DNA from: JAXMHN01 sp964578605
GTDB lineage: Bacteria; Verrucomicrobiota; Verrucomicrobiia; Limisphaerales; SIBE01
Direction: 5' to 3'
Length of the DNA: 64,000 nt
Assembly (NCBI GenBank): GCA_964578605.1
Contig: CAZODO010000008.1
Span: 23,666 to 87,665, forward strand
The position numbers and the translations under genes are program-made. The notes below the pieces were generated by a model. The model had not been told where the DNA came from. It did not search any database and saw only the letters and a list, made by a program, of their open reading frames with translations. Positions 42,001 through 51,210 of the stretch are shown here, one piece after another (position 1 is the first letter of the stretch; the number at the start of each line of letters is the position of its first letter).

Positions 42001-42656
42001 CAGTGTAAATAAACGAAAAACTTTTCGCCTATCAGAACTGGACGACTTTTTAGCTCCCGGCTTGCGCTTTGCCTCGAACTAATAAAAACCAGCCTTGACA
42101 GCGGCTGTACCTTATGTTCCTAATGGCCAGCAGTCAAGGAGGGTGTTTAGCTTCGCGAAGTCGTGACGGCACAACCCTGATAAGCGAAAAGCCAAGCCGC
42201 AATGATTGGACCGCGAAAAGCGCAAAGGAACCGATGCACCCCATTATCTCGGCACCGACGACCTGCGAGCGCACGGGGAAGCGGAGATCAAGGGTCTCCT
42301 GAACAGCCTGGCATTGTGGCTTATGGGTCTCGTGTCGCCCGTTTTTGAGGTGTAAGGCACCACGGGCGCTGCAGCAAGATCCAAAGGGTTCACCCCGTGA
42401 TCTTCTTTCCTGAATTGGGGCGGCGGGAGGACAGCGTTCCGAGGGTGTAATACAAATGTTATAACATCGCGCCTGAACGCGGGTGTAGTCTCGCTTAAGC
42501 GCTTGCAATGGAACAGCAAACAATCGCTGACCATTTGGCCCCATTCTTCGGTTCCCGGCGAGTCGATCCGGTTTCATGGATGAATTCGGCCTGCGCTTCT
42601 TTGGCGGTGCGCTTGCCTCAGAAGGGCGGTTCGGGCATCGTGCACCCGTGCTCAAG
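42001..42656. other. Non-coding region at the proximal end of the cassette array, with repeat copy 2
   Basis: The first ~120 bp (42001-42120) are locally AT-richer, as would suit an attI/promoter region of an integron, but no intI is present and no attI can be proven. On the + strand, 42206-42355 is an open stretch without a start (LGTDDLRAHGEAEIKGLLN), perhaps the tail of a lost gene. Repeat copy 2 (42388-42621) follows and reaches the start of the next gene. Confidence 0.5.
42388..42621 (+). repeat. ~240-bp direct repeat, copy 2 (right flank of cassette array)
   Basis: Same order of blocks as copy 1, including the identical 36-base segment at 42431-42466. Because it is a non-coding repeat, the apparent N-terminal extension of the downstream metallo-hydrolase frame (42576-42656) is unlikely to be translated. 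Confidence 0.8.
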
Positions 42657-44633
42657 ATGCCAATCCCCATTCGTCAGTCGTCGACCGGTTGTGCTGCGTT
42701 GGCTCTGTTCTGCCTTTGGCCGTGGTCGGGCCCTTTACCTTTGGCTACAGCCGCCGAGTCGGGCTCGAGTCCGCCGTTACCGCGGGGGCTAAGTGTGGTC
42801 CAGGGGCCAGTGAATGGCGCCCTGGTGGAATGGAATGGCCACCGAGTGGCGGTGTATGGGGATCCTTCCGGGAAGCTTCCAACGCCTGGCATGGTTCTCC
42901 TGACGCACGCGCGCCGGGATGCGGTCTGGCCCGCACGCGAGCTCGCCAGCGGTGGCGCGCAAGTCATCGCTCCGGAACAGGAAGCCGACCTTCTCGAGCA
43001 TCCGGAGAAGTTCTGGGCTGAACTTCGGGAGAAACGTTTCCATGATTACGCCCAACAAACGATCAAGGTCCCGGTCAATCCGATTCCGGTGACACGCCGG
43101 GTCAAGGGAGGCGACACGATCGCCGCGGGCGACCTTTCCTTTCGGGTCCTCGACACGCCCGGGTACACGCGTGGCGCCGTAACCTACCTGGTCGAGTTGA
43201 ACGGCGTTAAGGTGGCCTTTCCGGGCGATCTCATCCGTGACGACGGCAAGATCCAGGACCTGTTCAGCCTCCAGGACGCGATTCCGGAGGCGAAGATCGG
43301 TGGGTACCACGGCTGGGCGGGCCGTCTTGGCCAACTCATGGCCAGCCTTGACGCGCTTGCCCTCGAAAAGCCTGACCTTCTGGTGCCGCTTCGCGGGCCG
43401 GTCATTCGCGACCCGCTTGAGGCGATCGGTCGGCTCCAGTCCAGGGTCCGGGCGGTTTACGCCAATTACCTCTCGATCGACGCCCTGCGATGGTACTTCA
43501 AAGACGATCATATCCAGGCAAAAGCGCGGCGTGTTCTGGGGCCGGACGCAAAGGTCGACTGGATGGAAATGGCCGAAACACCTCCTTTGCCGGAGCAGAT
43601 CATCGTCATCTCAAATGCTCGCCTCATCCTGGCAGCAGACGGGTCCGGATTCCTGATCGATTGCGGCGGGACGGGCATTCTGGATGCTGTGCGCAAATTG
43701 CGCACATCCGGCCAACTGACTGCGCTGGAGCACGTTTTCGTGACGCATTACCACGATGACCATACGGACGCCGTGCCCAAGCTGGTGGCTGAATTTGGCG
43801 CCAAAGTGCATGCGTGCGGCAGCTTGGTCGATCTGCTCGAGCGGCCTGGCGATTACCGGTTGCCCTGTCTCACGAAGAACCCAATCTCTGTGACGGCCAA
43901 ACATGAGCATGGCGACACGTGGCGGTGGAAGGAATACCAGTTCACCATCTACGATTTCCCCGGCCAAACGCTCCATCATAACGCGCTCCTCGTGCAGAAG
44001 GACGGAGGCTGGTCAGCGCTGCTGGCGGGCGACTCGTTCACTCCGACCGGTATCGACGATTATTGCCTGCAGAACCGCAACTTCGTGGCGGAAGGGCAGG
44101 GCTACCTGCGATGCCTGGATGTCCTTGAGACTCTCCCTGCCGGTTGCCTGATCCTTAACCAGCATGTCGATCCTCCTTTCCGGTTTACCCCGGCCCAAAT
44201 CACCCGGATGCGCGAGACGCTTCGGCAGCGACTGCCCTTGCTGAACGCTCTGTTGCCGTTCGATAACTCGAACTTCGGGCTCGATGAATGCTGGGCGGTC
44301 CTTCATCCGTTCTGGAACATCGTGAAGCCCGGGGCGCGCGTCACGATCGAGTTGCAGGTGTTGAATCACTCGACCCAGGAACGGCTCTTTGGCATGGGCG
44401 TGCGTGCGCCCGAAGGGTTCAAGACGAAAGCGGCGGGTTCAGTCCGGATCCCGGGCCAAGCCAGTGGGGCCGTCAGGGTCGAGGTTCAGGTTCCGGAGAA
44501 CTGCCGGCCCGGTGTGCATGTGCTGACGGCGGACCTGGCGACGATCGATGATTTTCAAGGGCCGGGCGAGCCGCCCGGCTCTGCCTTTGAGTTGCGCGAA
44601 TGGACCGAAGCTGTCCTCGAAGTCCGGCCGTGA
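42657..44633 (+). CDS. Exported protein with two metallo-beta-lactamase-fold domains, the first degenerate
   Basis: 658 residues from ATG 42657: MPIPIRQSSTGCAALALFCLW, a signal peptide. The first MBL domain has LLTHARRDAVW (around residues 84-88) where HxHxDH is expected, so its zinc site is broken, although GDTIAAG...DTPGYTRGA and FPGDLI remain. The second MBL domain carries an intact VTHYHDDHTDA (from T363), TLHHNALL and LLAGDSF. A C-terminal beta domain follows. Hydrolase substrate unknown. It is translationally coupled (TGATG) to the methyltransferase gene. The start was chosen because upstream codons lie in repeat copy 2. Confidence 0.82.
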   Translation: MPIPIRQSSTGCAALALFCLWPWSGPLPLATAAESGSSPPLPRGLSVVQGPVNGALVEWNGHRVAVYGDPSGKLPTPGMVLLTHARRDAVWPARELASGGAQVIAPEQEADLLEHPEKFWAELREKRFHDYAQQTIKVPVNPIPVTRRVKGGDTIAAGDLSFRVLDTPGYTRGAVTYLVELNGVKVAFPGDLIRDDGKIQDLFSLQDAIPEAKIGGYHGWAGRLGQLMASLDALALEKPDLLVPLRGPVIRDPLEAIGRLQSRVRAVYANYLSIDALRWYFKDDHIQAKARRVLGPDAKVDWMEMAETPPLPEQIIVISNARLILAADGSGFLIDCGGTGILDAVRKLRTSGQLTALEHVFVTHYHDDHTDAVPKLVAEFGAKVHACGSLVDLLERPGDYRLPCLTKNPISVTAKHEHGDTWRWKEYQFTIYDFPGQTLHHNALLVQKDGGWSALLAGDSFTPTGIDDYCLQNRNFVAEGQGYLRCLDVLETLPAGCLILNQHVDPPFRFTPAQITRMRETLRQRLPLLNALLPFDNSNFGLDECWAVLHPFWNIVKPGARVTIELQVLNHSTQERLFGMGVRAPEGFKTKAAGSVRIPGQASGAVRVEVQVPENCRPGVHVLTADLATIDDFQGPGEPPGSAFELREWTEAVLEVRP

Positions 44634-45790
44634 TGCCCATGACCGAGTCCAACCCCACAACCGTGAGTCTTGGGCAGCGGCTCAACGCCCTGATCGAGGA
44701 CATTGCCTTCGGCGGCGAAGGCGTCGCCAGGGCGAACGATCTCGTCATTTTCGCTCCGTTCGTCCTTCCCGGCGAGCGCGTGGAACTGGAGATCGTGGAA
44801 CTCAAGAAGCGGTTTGCCCGCGCGCGCCTCGTGAAGGTGATCGAACCGTCGCCGCACCGGGTGGAGCCGCGCTGCCCGTATTTTGGCGAGTGTGGCGGCT
44901 GCCAGTACCAGCACATCGATTATGCGACCCAGCTCACGATCAAGCACAAGCAGGTTACGGATCTCTTTGAGCGGATCGGAGGCTGCGCCGGCGCGCGGAT
45001 CGACCCCGTGGAACCTTGTCCCGCTCCCTACGGCTACCGCAACCGGATCATGGTGCGAACCCAATGGGACAAGTTCAAACAGCGGCTGAATCTCGGGTTC
45101 ATCCGGCACGACAACCGCCTGGTCGTGGACATCGACCAGTGCCCGATCTCCGAGCCGGCGATCAACGCTCAGTTGCAGGAGGTCCGCGCCCATCCTCCGC
45201 CCAAAGGCGGTCTCAAGGTGGTTTTGCGCGTCCAACCGGAAGGATGGGAGGTTCATCCGGACTCGTTTTTCCAAAACAACTTTCACCTGTTGCCTCAAAT
45301 GGTGGAGGTGATTCGGACACGCATCCAATCGAGCGGAGTGCGCCATTTGATCGACGCCTATTGCGGAGTGGGCTTTTTCAGCCTGGAGCTTGCCGGGGAT
45401 GTGGACTCATTCGTAGGGATCGAGCTGGACCACCGCGCCATCCAGGCGGCCCGACGCAACGCCGCCAGCCGGAATCGAACCAATGGCGAGTTCATTGCCG
45501 GTCTGACCGAAGATCTTTTGCCCGACCTTTTAACACGATTCCCTGCGCGGCAGACGGCCGTGATTCTGGACCCGCCAAGGCGCGGTTGTCTTAAGGAAAG
45601 CGTGGAACTGCTGCGGAGTTCAGGGGTGGCGCAAATCCTGTATGTGTCCTGCCACCCGGCCACCTTGGCCCGGGATATTGGCATTCTTACCGAAGGCGGA
45701 CAGTATCGTCTGCGCCAGGTTACCCCGCTCGATATGTTTCCCCAAACGCAGCATGTCGAGTGCGTGGCGGATCTGGGATTGGCAGGGTGA
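44633..45790 (+). CDS. RlmD/TrmA-family (uracil-C5) RNA methyltransferase
   Basis: About 385 residues. An N-terminal TRAM domain (LIEDIAFGGEGVARANDLVIF, VLPGERVELEIVELKK) is followed by the 4Fe-4S cysteines CPYFGECGGCQYQH, the SAM domain (LIDAYCGVGFFSLELAGDV) and DPPRRGC, with the catalytic Cys in YVSCHPATLARD. It methylates a uridine of rRNA or tRNA; 23S rRNA is most likely. It overlaps the preceding stop by TGATG. Confidence 0.92.
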   Translation: MPMTESNPTTVSLGQRLNALIEDIAFGGEGVARANDLVIFAPFVLPGERVELEIVELKKRFARARLVKVIEPSPHRVEPRCPYFGECGGCQYQHIDYATQLTIKHKQVTDLFERIGGCAGARIDPVEPCPAPYGYRNRIMVRTQWDKFKQRLNLGFIRHDNRLVVDIDQCPISEPAINAQLQEVRAHPPPKGGLKVVLRVQPEGWEVHPDSFFQNNFHLLPQMVEVIRTRIQSSGVRHLIDAYCGVGFFSLELAGDVDSFVGIELDHRAIQAARRNAASRNRTNGEFIAGLTEDLLPDLLTRFPARQTAVILDPPRRGCLKESVELLRSSGVAQILYVSCHPATLARDIGILTEGGQYRLRQVTPLDMFPQTQHVECVADLGLAG

Positions 45791-46160
45791 ACGCCGTTTG
45801 CCGGCGGGGGCAGGGCGGGCCGGTTCGGCGCGAACTTACAAGTTTTCCCACTGGCGGGCCGCCGCTTCCGTGTTTGACACGGTTTTGACGCGTATTTAAC
45901 AGGCATATGACTCGATGCGCCATCGAGTTAAATACGTGTTAAATACCTGTTAAATACGTGTTATATCCGTAGGCAGGCGCAAGGAGCGCCGGCAATGGGC
46001 AAGCTGCTGGGCAGACGGCAGCAGACAGAGATCAAGAGCAAGAGCAAGAGCAAGATCGAGAGCAAGAAGCTACTCGGACCTGTCGGGCCGCATCCGGGCT
46101 CGGCAGTAAGAGGGCCGGCCCTGCTGGCCAGCCCTGCCTTTCCAAGCGCGCCGCGGCGGG
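45791..46160. other. Intergenic region with 11-bp repeat hairpin and a GCAAGA simple repeat
   Basis: 370 bp between convergent genes. It holds the periodic element 45871-45971 and, at 46026-46062, a purine-rich simple repeat of AGAGCA/AGAGCA-like hexamers. No gene is supported. Confidence 0.6.
45871..45971. repeat. 11-bp periodic repeat hairpin, locus 3
   Basis: Left arm: TGTTTGACACG, GTTTTGACGCG, TATTTAACAGG, CATATGACTCG (each 11 bp). The apex CTCGATG-CGC-CATCGAG pairs perfectly. Right arm: TTAAATACGTG, TTAAATACCTG, TTAAATACGTG, TTATATCCGTA. The right arm matches locus 2 at 16.7 kb almost base for base. Confidence 0.82.
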
Positions 46161-47594
46161 CTACGCAACGCCGCCTTCCTCGACCACTTTGAAGCCCATC
46201 AAGCTGCCGAGGTCGCGGATGGCGTCCGCATAATCGCCGTAGAACACCACGCGGTGCAACAGGGTCATGACGCCGCCCTGGATCACGTTCTCGCCCCAAT
46301 TGAGGAAGAGCCTGCGAGCGTCCGGAACGCTCTGCGCGAACTGGGTCCGGCAAGCCATCGGGCTGGTGCTGGTCTCGAGGATTTTGCCCGGAGTGAACAG
46401 CATCGTGTCCAGGTTCACCAGTTTGGCGCACGTGACACTTTGGCCAACACGGTTTTCGACCTCCAGAGCCACGCCGCCTTTGCTGTCGGTTTGATTCCGG
46501 ATGGCGAAGGGGAGGCGCTTGCCGTTGGGACCGTCCATCCTGGTTGCGGAGGTGCAGTGGAAGTGGACCATGGCATTCTTGGACTTGTCGATCACCGGGT
46601 CGGTAATGAACCCGGGCACGCGGAACGCGTAGGCGAACATCAACATCGTGAGCGTCGAGTCCATGTCTCCTTCGCAAGCGCCGACGAAGCCGATGTCGTT
46701 TAGTTTGCTGAACGCGAGGCAGCCGCGCGGGGTGCCCATGCAATGCGAGCTTGTGATGGCTTGCGCCCGCTCCTGGATCATCAGTTCCTTGACCGCCAGG
46801 AAGAGCCGGGCGGAGTCAATAATCTCTTGGCGGGTGGGCTCGACGATGCGCGTCGCCTGGCTGAGCCAGTATTGCTCTGCTTCCGCCTCGGCCACCTTCG
46901 GATCGACAGCTTTGAAGAGCTCCTGGACGCGGGCGTTGTCGACGGAGATCAACTCCGCACCGAAGCGTTTCTTGATCTGCTCGGCCGAGCATGCCGCCTC
47001 CGTGCCTTGAGGCGCGCCCCAGGCGATAATGCGCGACTGTTTAAACCACCCGGGAACGCGAAGCAACCCGACGGCGCGATCGATTTCGGACCAATCGCTG
47101 CTGGGGAGCAGAACGACTTTCTTGCCTTGCTTGTGCCATTGGGAAAAGTACATCCAGCCATGGCCGCTGAACGGCTGAGAGAACAGGATCGTGGGCAGTC
47201 CCACATCGATCAGTTTGCCAAGGACCGGAGTGTCGCCGCCATGACCCGAGAGGTGGATCAGCAAAAGGGCGTCGGCGCCTCGGACCTGGTCGACCAACTG
47301 TTCCAGGTTCGCGGGCGGAACCATCTCTCCGCCGACGAACTTGATGTTGTCCATCTTCTTCTCCAGGTCGGCGAAGTACTTCTCGAAACGGCCGAGTTCT
47401 TCGGTGGGATGCGCCAGGTAAAGGCCGCCCGTGCGTCCCACGTAGACCTTGTGGATTCGGACCGGCGGCAGTTTGGGCCAAGCCTTCTCGCCGGCTGCAA
47501 AAGCCCAGGGGGCCCAGAGTTGGGACGCGCAAAGGGCGCTCCCGGCCAGGGAAGTTCCGAGGAAGCACCGTCGTGACATGGGGGAGGGTTTCAT
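46161..47594 (-). CDS. TAT-exported protein related to L-fucose/L-arabinose isomerases
   Basis: 477 residues from ATG 47594 (MKPSPMSRRCFLGTSLAGSALCASQ, a twin-arginine signal; the frame extends to 47672). The mature part has an N-terminal Rossmann-like region (DALLLIHLSGHGGDTPVLG, KKVVLLPSSDWSEID) and a C-terminal fucose-isomerase-like domain (HCMGTPRGCLAFSKLNDIGF, CEGDMDSTLTMLM, MVHFHCTSATRMDGP). Cytoplasmic isomerases of this family act on free sugars, whereas this one would be periplasmic. It may bind or isomerise a deoxysugar feeding the BMC pathway; that is speculative. Confidence 0.75.
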   Translation of the reverse strand: MKPSPMSRRCFLGTSLAGSALCASQLWAPWAFAAGEKAWPKLPPVRIHKVYVGRTGGLYLAHPTEELGRFEKYFADLEKKMDNIKFVGGEMVPPANLEQLVDQVRGADALLLIHLSGHGGDTPVLGKLIDVGLPTILFSQPFSGHGWMYFSQWHKQGKKVVLLPSSDWSEIDRAVGLLRVPGWFKQSRIIAWGAPQGTEAACSAEQIKKRFGAELISVDNARVQELFKAVDPKVAEAEAEQYWLSQATRIVEPTRQEIIDSARLFLAVKELMIQERAQAITSSHCMGTPRGCLAFSKLNDIGFVGACEGDMDSTLTMLMFAYAFRVPGFITDPVIDKSKNAMVHFHCTSATRMDGPNGKRLPFAIRNQTDSKGGVALEVENRVGQSVTCAKLVNLDTMLFTPGKILETSTSPMACRTQFAQSVPDARRLFLNWGENVIQGGVMTLLHRVVFYGDYADAIRDLGSLMGFKVVEEGGVA

Positions 47595-47875
47595 AGGAGC
47601 ATCAGAGTTCGCCGAGTTGATCCGCAGGGAGTTTGAAGACCGGCGAGCCAAAGACCGGGGCCTCGACGCCATTGGGGTGGAGTAAAGGTCTTGCTCATGC
47701 GCCGGTTGCCTTGCAGGCCAGTCTGGTAAAACCCGTCCCGTTCAGCAACCCAAATCGACACCCAAATCGTTCGGCGTCGGAGCGGTCTGGCGGAGGGGCA
47801 AGCGAGGCAACGGGTTTGACGGCTGCTCCGTTTTCTGGGAGTCTCGTTTTGCGTAACGAAGCTGCGCGATTGTCG

Positions 47876-49360
47876 ATGGCCGAAGCATTTCACCCCCGAT
47901 CCCCGGAGTTGCCGGCACAGCGCTCTGGGCCTCCGGCAAGCGAACCGGGAGGGGGTCGGCGCCTCTTGCGGGCTGCCCTGCTGCTGGGGCTAATCGTAGG
48001 GGGAAGCGTCCTTGGGTATGTGCATTTTTCGAAGCCCTCGCTGCCCGTGCCGACACCCGTGAACCCGGCAAACCTGGACCCATACCTGCGCCAGTATGTC
48101 GACGAGCGGGTGAGTTGGGTCCGTGAATCCCCGCGCGATCCGGATCGTCACGCAACGCTCGGCCTGGTGTTCGCAGCCAATGGGCTCTGGTCGGAAGCCA
48201 AACTGGCTTTCGAGAATGTGGCGCGGATGGATCCCAAGGAGCCGCTGGCGGTCCTTTACCTGGCCGTTTGCCACCAGGAACTCGGACAGCCCGGCAGGGC
48301 TATCGAACTCCTGCGAGAGGTTACGAAGCAGTTCCCGGATTTCGCGCCGGGTTTCTACCGCTTGGGGGACTATGCCCTGCGTTTAGGGGCGGTTGAGGAA
48401 GCGGAGCGCGCTTTCAGCCGGTTGACTGAGCTGAGGCCGGATGAGTGGCGCGGCTTCTCCGGGTTGGGCGAGATCAAACTGCGCCAGGCGGCGCCGGCGG
48501 AAGCGGTGCCGTTCCTCGAGAAAGCGCTGCAGATCGATCCCAGGGCGAAACCAATCCGTGCGCTTTTGGGGCAGGCTTATCAGCAGCTTGGCAGAATGGA
48601 AGAGGCCCAGCGCGAACTGGCCCTTGGGTTGAACGCGTCTCATTACCCCATGCCGGACGCCTGGTCCGACCATGCCCGGGAGCATATGCGGCTCCCGTTC
48701 GATCTGATTGAGATGGCGCAGGGACACCTGAGGTCGGGCGCTCCCGAGAAAGCGGTGCAGGTTCTCGAAAAGGCGGTGCTTTTCCATACGAACAATCCGA
48801 GCATGCTGGTGACGCTGGCCCTGGCGAAAACGATGGCGGGTGAACCCGAGAAAGCGCGGCCCCTGCTCAATCACGTGCTGCGCGTAGACACTTCATCTGT
48901 GCCGGCCTATGTGGCCTTGTCTGCTTGTGACCTGGCGGTGGGCGAAGCGGAACGAGCGTTGAGCAATGCCAACCGCGCCGTTCTTATCGGCTCAAGCCAA
49001 CCCGAACCTTACCTGGCCAAAGCCAACGCGCTCCTGAACCTGAACCGCGATGCCGAAGCCGTGGCGGCGCTCGAAATGGCGCACCGCTGGGATTCGAACA
49101 ACGCGCAGATCCTCCTGGATCTGGGGGACGTCCGCCTGCGGAACCTCGGCCAACTGAACGAGGCCCTCATGGACTATCGCAAGGCGGCGGCGGGCGATCC
49201 TCTGTTTGTGCCCGCTCACCTGCGTATCGCTGAGCTTTCGCTGAAGATCGGAGATCGTGCGGCGGCCATCGCCAGCTTGGAGACCGCACAGAAGCTGGCG
49301 CCGCAAGATCCCAGCATCGCGAGAGCCTTGGAGCGTGTGAAGAGGGAGGCCGCGCCATGA
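47876..49360 (+). CDS. Membrane-anchored TPR protein
   Basis: 494 residues from ATG 47876. One N-terminal transmembrane segment (LLRAALLLGLIVGGSVLGYVHF) is followed by about ten TPR-like helical pairs: LGLVFAANGLWSEAKLAFENV, LAVCHQELGQPGRAIELL, ALLGQAYQQLGRMEEAQREL, and LGDVRLRNLGQLNEALMDY, covering residues 85-485. It probably acts as a scaffold. It ends in an ATGA overlap with the CRTAC1-type gene, a pairing repeatedly seen in PVC bacteria (from general knowledge, not checked here). Confidence 0.85.
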   Translation: MAEAFHPRSPELPAQRSGPPASEPGGGRRLLRAALLLGLIVGGSVLGYVHFSKPSLPVPTPVNPANLDPYLRQYVDERVSWVRESPRDPDRHATLGLVFAANGLWSEAKLAFENVARMDPKEPLAVLYLAVCHQELGQPGRAIELLREVTKQFPDFAPGFYRLGDYALRLGAVEEAERAFSRLTELRPDEWRGFSGLGEIKLRQAAPAEAVPFLEKALQIDPRAKPIRALLGQAYQQLGRMEEAQRELALGLNASHYPMPDAWSDHAREHMRLPFDLIEMAQGHLRSGAPEKAVQVLEKAVLFHTNNPSMLVTLALAKTMAGEPEKARPLLNHVLRVDTSSVPAYVALSACDLAVGEAERALSNANRAVLIGSSQPEPYLAKANALLNLNRDAEAVAALEMAHRWDSNNAQILLDLGDVRLRNLGQLNEALMDYRKAAAGDPLFVPAHLRIAELSLKIGDRAAAIASLETAQKLAPQDPSIARALERVKREAAP

Positions 49361-51120
49361 CGGGGCGTCTGCAATTGGACGCGCTCAGGACGGTGTGGGA
49401 CGCTGCCTGGCCTGCATGGCCGTGCTTCTTATTGGCGCTCTTGTCTGGAGGTTGCTCGCGGCAAAGCCAACCGTCTCAGTCGGCCGATTCTGAGCCTTCG
49501 GCCGTCCGCCAGGCGGAGCCGTGGTTTGAGGAAGTCAGCACTCAGGCGGGTGTGCACTTCCAAATGACTACGGGACACCGGCCGGGCCAGTATCTGTTTC
49601 CCGAAATCAAGGGCGGGGGACTCGGAGTGCTGGACTACAACGCCGACGGTTTACTCGATATCTTCTGTGTCCAAACGGGCTCGCTGCACGCCGACGAGAC
49701 GAACCGGCTTGGCCACAAACTCTACCGCAATCTCGGGAATTGGAAATTCGAAGACGTCACGGAAGCGGCCGGAGTGGGGGGGCGCGGCATCTACTGCATG
49801 GGCTGCGCCTGCGGCGATTTCAACGGCGACAGTCACGTGGATATCTATGTCACCGGACTCGGCACCAACACCCTGTTTCGGAACAATGGCAACGGGACCT
49901 TTACCGACGTGACTGCCGAATCGGGCGTGGCCAATGGCGGTTGGTCGATGAGTTCGGCGTTTGTCGATTACGACGGGGACGGGCGCCTGGATTTGGCTGT
50001 GGCCAACTACGTGAAGTGGTCGCCGGTGATCGAGATGCAATGCTTCTCGCAAGGCGGCCTGCCGGATTACTGCTCGCCGCTCAATTACAAGGCGCCTTCG
50101 ATGATCACCTTGTTCCACAACGTGGATAACCAGCGCTTTGAAGAGGTGACTCTCGCGGCGGGTTTGGACAAGGCCTATGGCTACGGGTTGGGCATCGTGT
50201 CCTCCGACTTCAACCGCGATGGGCGTCCGGACATTTTTGTGGCCAACGACGCCACGCCGAACCAGCTTTGGATCAACGAAGGCAATGGCACCTTTACGGA
50301 TGAGGGGATGCGCCGAGGGTGTGCCGTGAACGGGCTTGGCGTTTGCGAAGCTGGCATGGGAATCGCCATGGCTGACCTGTTCGGTGAAGGCCGGTTTGAT
50401 CTGTTCGTCACCCACCTGGCCGGTGAAGCGAACCGGCTCTTCCACAATCGCACAAACGGGTTCTACGTGGACCTCGTCACGCCGAAGGGCCCGGGCGTCA
50501 CGAGCTGGCCCTACACCGGATTTGGTGTTGGCTTCTTCGACTTCGATAACGACACACTGTTCGACTGCTACGTATCAAACGGACGAGTCAAGAGGGGCCT
50601 CACGGACTTCGACCCGGCAAACCCTTACGCCGAACCCAACAACCTGTTTCGCGGCTTGGGCAAAGGGGAGTTTGAAGAAATGCTGCCCCAGGGCGGCACC
50701 GATCCGATCCTGGTTGCCGCCGGGCGCGGCGCTGCGTTCGGGGATCTCGATAATGACGGAGGAATCGATATCGTGGTGGCCAATCGAGATGGCCCAACCC
50801 ATGTCCTTCGGAACCTTGTGGGACGGCGCCAACACTGGATCAAGTTCAGGTTGCTCAACCGGGCAGGCACGGACGCCCTCGGGGCGCTCGCCGCTTTGGA
50901 AGTCGGGGACAAGCGCTTCTGGCAGCAAGTTCAGCCGAACCAAAGCTATTGCTCAAGCAACGACCCGCGCCTGCACTACGGCCTGGGAACGGTCACCCGA
51001 GCAGATCGAATTCGAATCCGCTGGCCTGGTGGCGAAGAGGAGGAGTTTGGCCCTTTCCCGGCGGATACAATCCAGGTGCTGAAACAAGGTCAAGGGTCCA
51101 AGGGCATGGCTCTTCGCTAA
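49357..51120 (+). CDS. CRTAC1-family FG-GAP/VCBS repeat lipoprotein with ASPIC/UnbV C-terminus
   Basis: 587 residues. The N-terminus ends in a lipobox (LLSGGC), suggesting a lipoprotein. Integrin-like FG-GAP repeats recur: LGVLDYNADGLLDIFCV, CGDFNGDSHVDIYV, FVDYDGDGRLDLAVANY, SSDFNRDGRPDIFVAND, FGDLDNDGGIDIVVANRD, each with Ca-binding DxDxDG-type loops. The end is an ASPIC/UnbV domain (RIRIRWPGGEEEEFGPFPADTIQVL). It is exported and probably binds carbohydrate or protein partners at the cell surface. Confidence 0.88.
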   Translation: MTGRLQLDALRTVWDAAWPAWPCFLLALLSGGCSRQSQPSQSADSEPSAVRQAEPWFEEVSTQAGVHFQMTTGHRPGQYLFPEIKGGGLGVLDYNADGLLDIFCVQTGSLHADETNRLGHKLYRNLGNWKFEDVTEAAGVGGRGIYCMGCACGDFNGDSHVDIYVTGLGTNTLFRNNGNGTFTDVTAESGVANGGWSMSSAFVDYDGDGRLDLAVANYVKWSPVIEMQCFSQGGLPDYCSPLNYKAPSMITLFHNVDNQRFEEVTLAAGLDKAYGYGLGIVSSDFNRDGRPDIFVANDATPNQLWINEGNGTFTDEGMRRGCAVNGLGVCEAGMGIAMADLFGEGRFDLFVTHLAGEANRLFHNRTNGFYVDLVTPKGPGVTSWPYTGFGVGFFDFDNDTLFDCYVSNGRVKRGLTDFDPANPYAEPNNLFRGLGKGEFEEMLPQGGTDPILVAAGRGAAFGDLDNDGGIDIVVANRDGPTHVLRNLVGRRQHWIKFRLLNRAGTDALGALAALEVGDKRFWQQVQPNQSYCSSNDPRLHYGLGTVTRADRIRIRWPGGEEEEFGPFPADTIQVLKQGQGSKGMALR

Positions 51121-51141
51121 GGAAAGCGGCCTTCAAACAAA

Positions 51142-51169
51142 CAGCGCCGGCTCTTTCGAACCGGCGCTG
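51142..51169. terminator. Hairpin between convergent genes
   Basis: CAGCGCCGG (51142-51150), a 10-base loop and CCGGCGCTG (51161-51169) form a perfect 9-bp stem. On the minus strand it is followed by TTTGTTTG, so it can terminate the pseudopilin gene and may also stop the CRTAC1 transcript. Confidence 0.7.
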
Positions 51170-51210
51170 CCATACGTCTAGCCAGAACAAACCGCGGTGC
51201 TTGGCGCTGC

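Noticed and set aside
42576..42656. N-terminal extension of the tandem MBL protein
   Set aside because: The codons lie mostly in repeat copy 2, also present non-coding at 38.5 kb, and the next ATG (42657) begins a proper signal peptide.
42134..42670. Long minus-strand open frame across repeat copy 2
   Set aside because: It crosses a non-coding repeat, has no recognisable motifs and Arg/Pro/Ser-rich composition typical of a shadow frame.
46026..46062. Functional microsatellite
   Set aside because: Short imperfect AGAGCA repeats in an intergenic spacer with no gene boundary or promoter affected.
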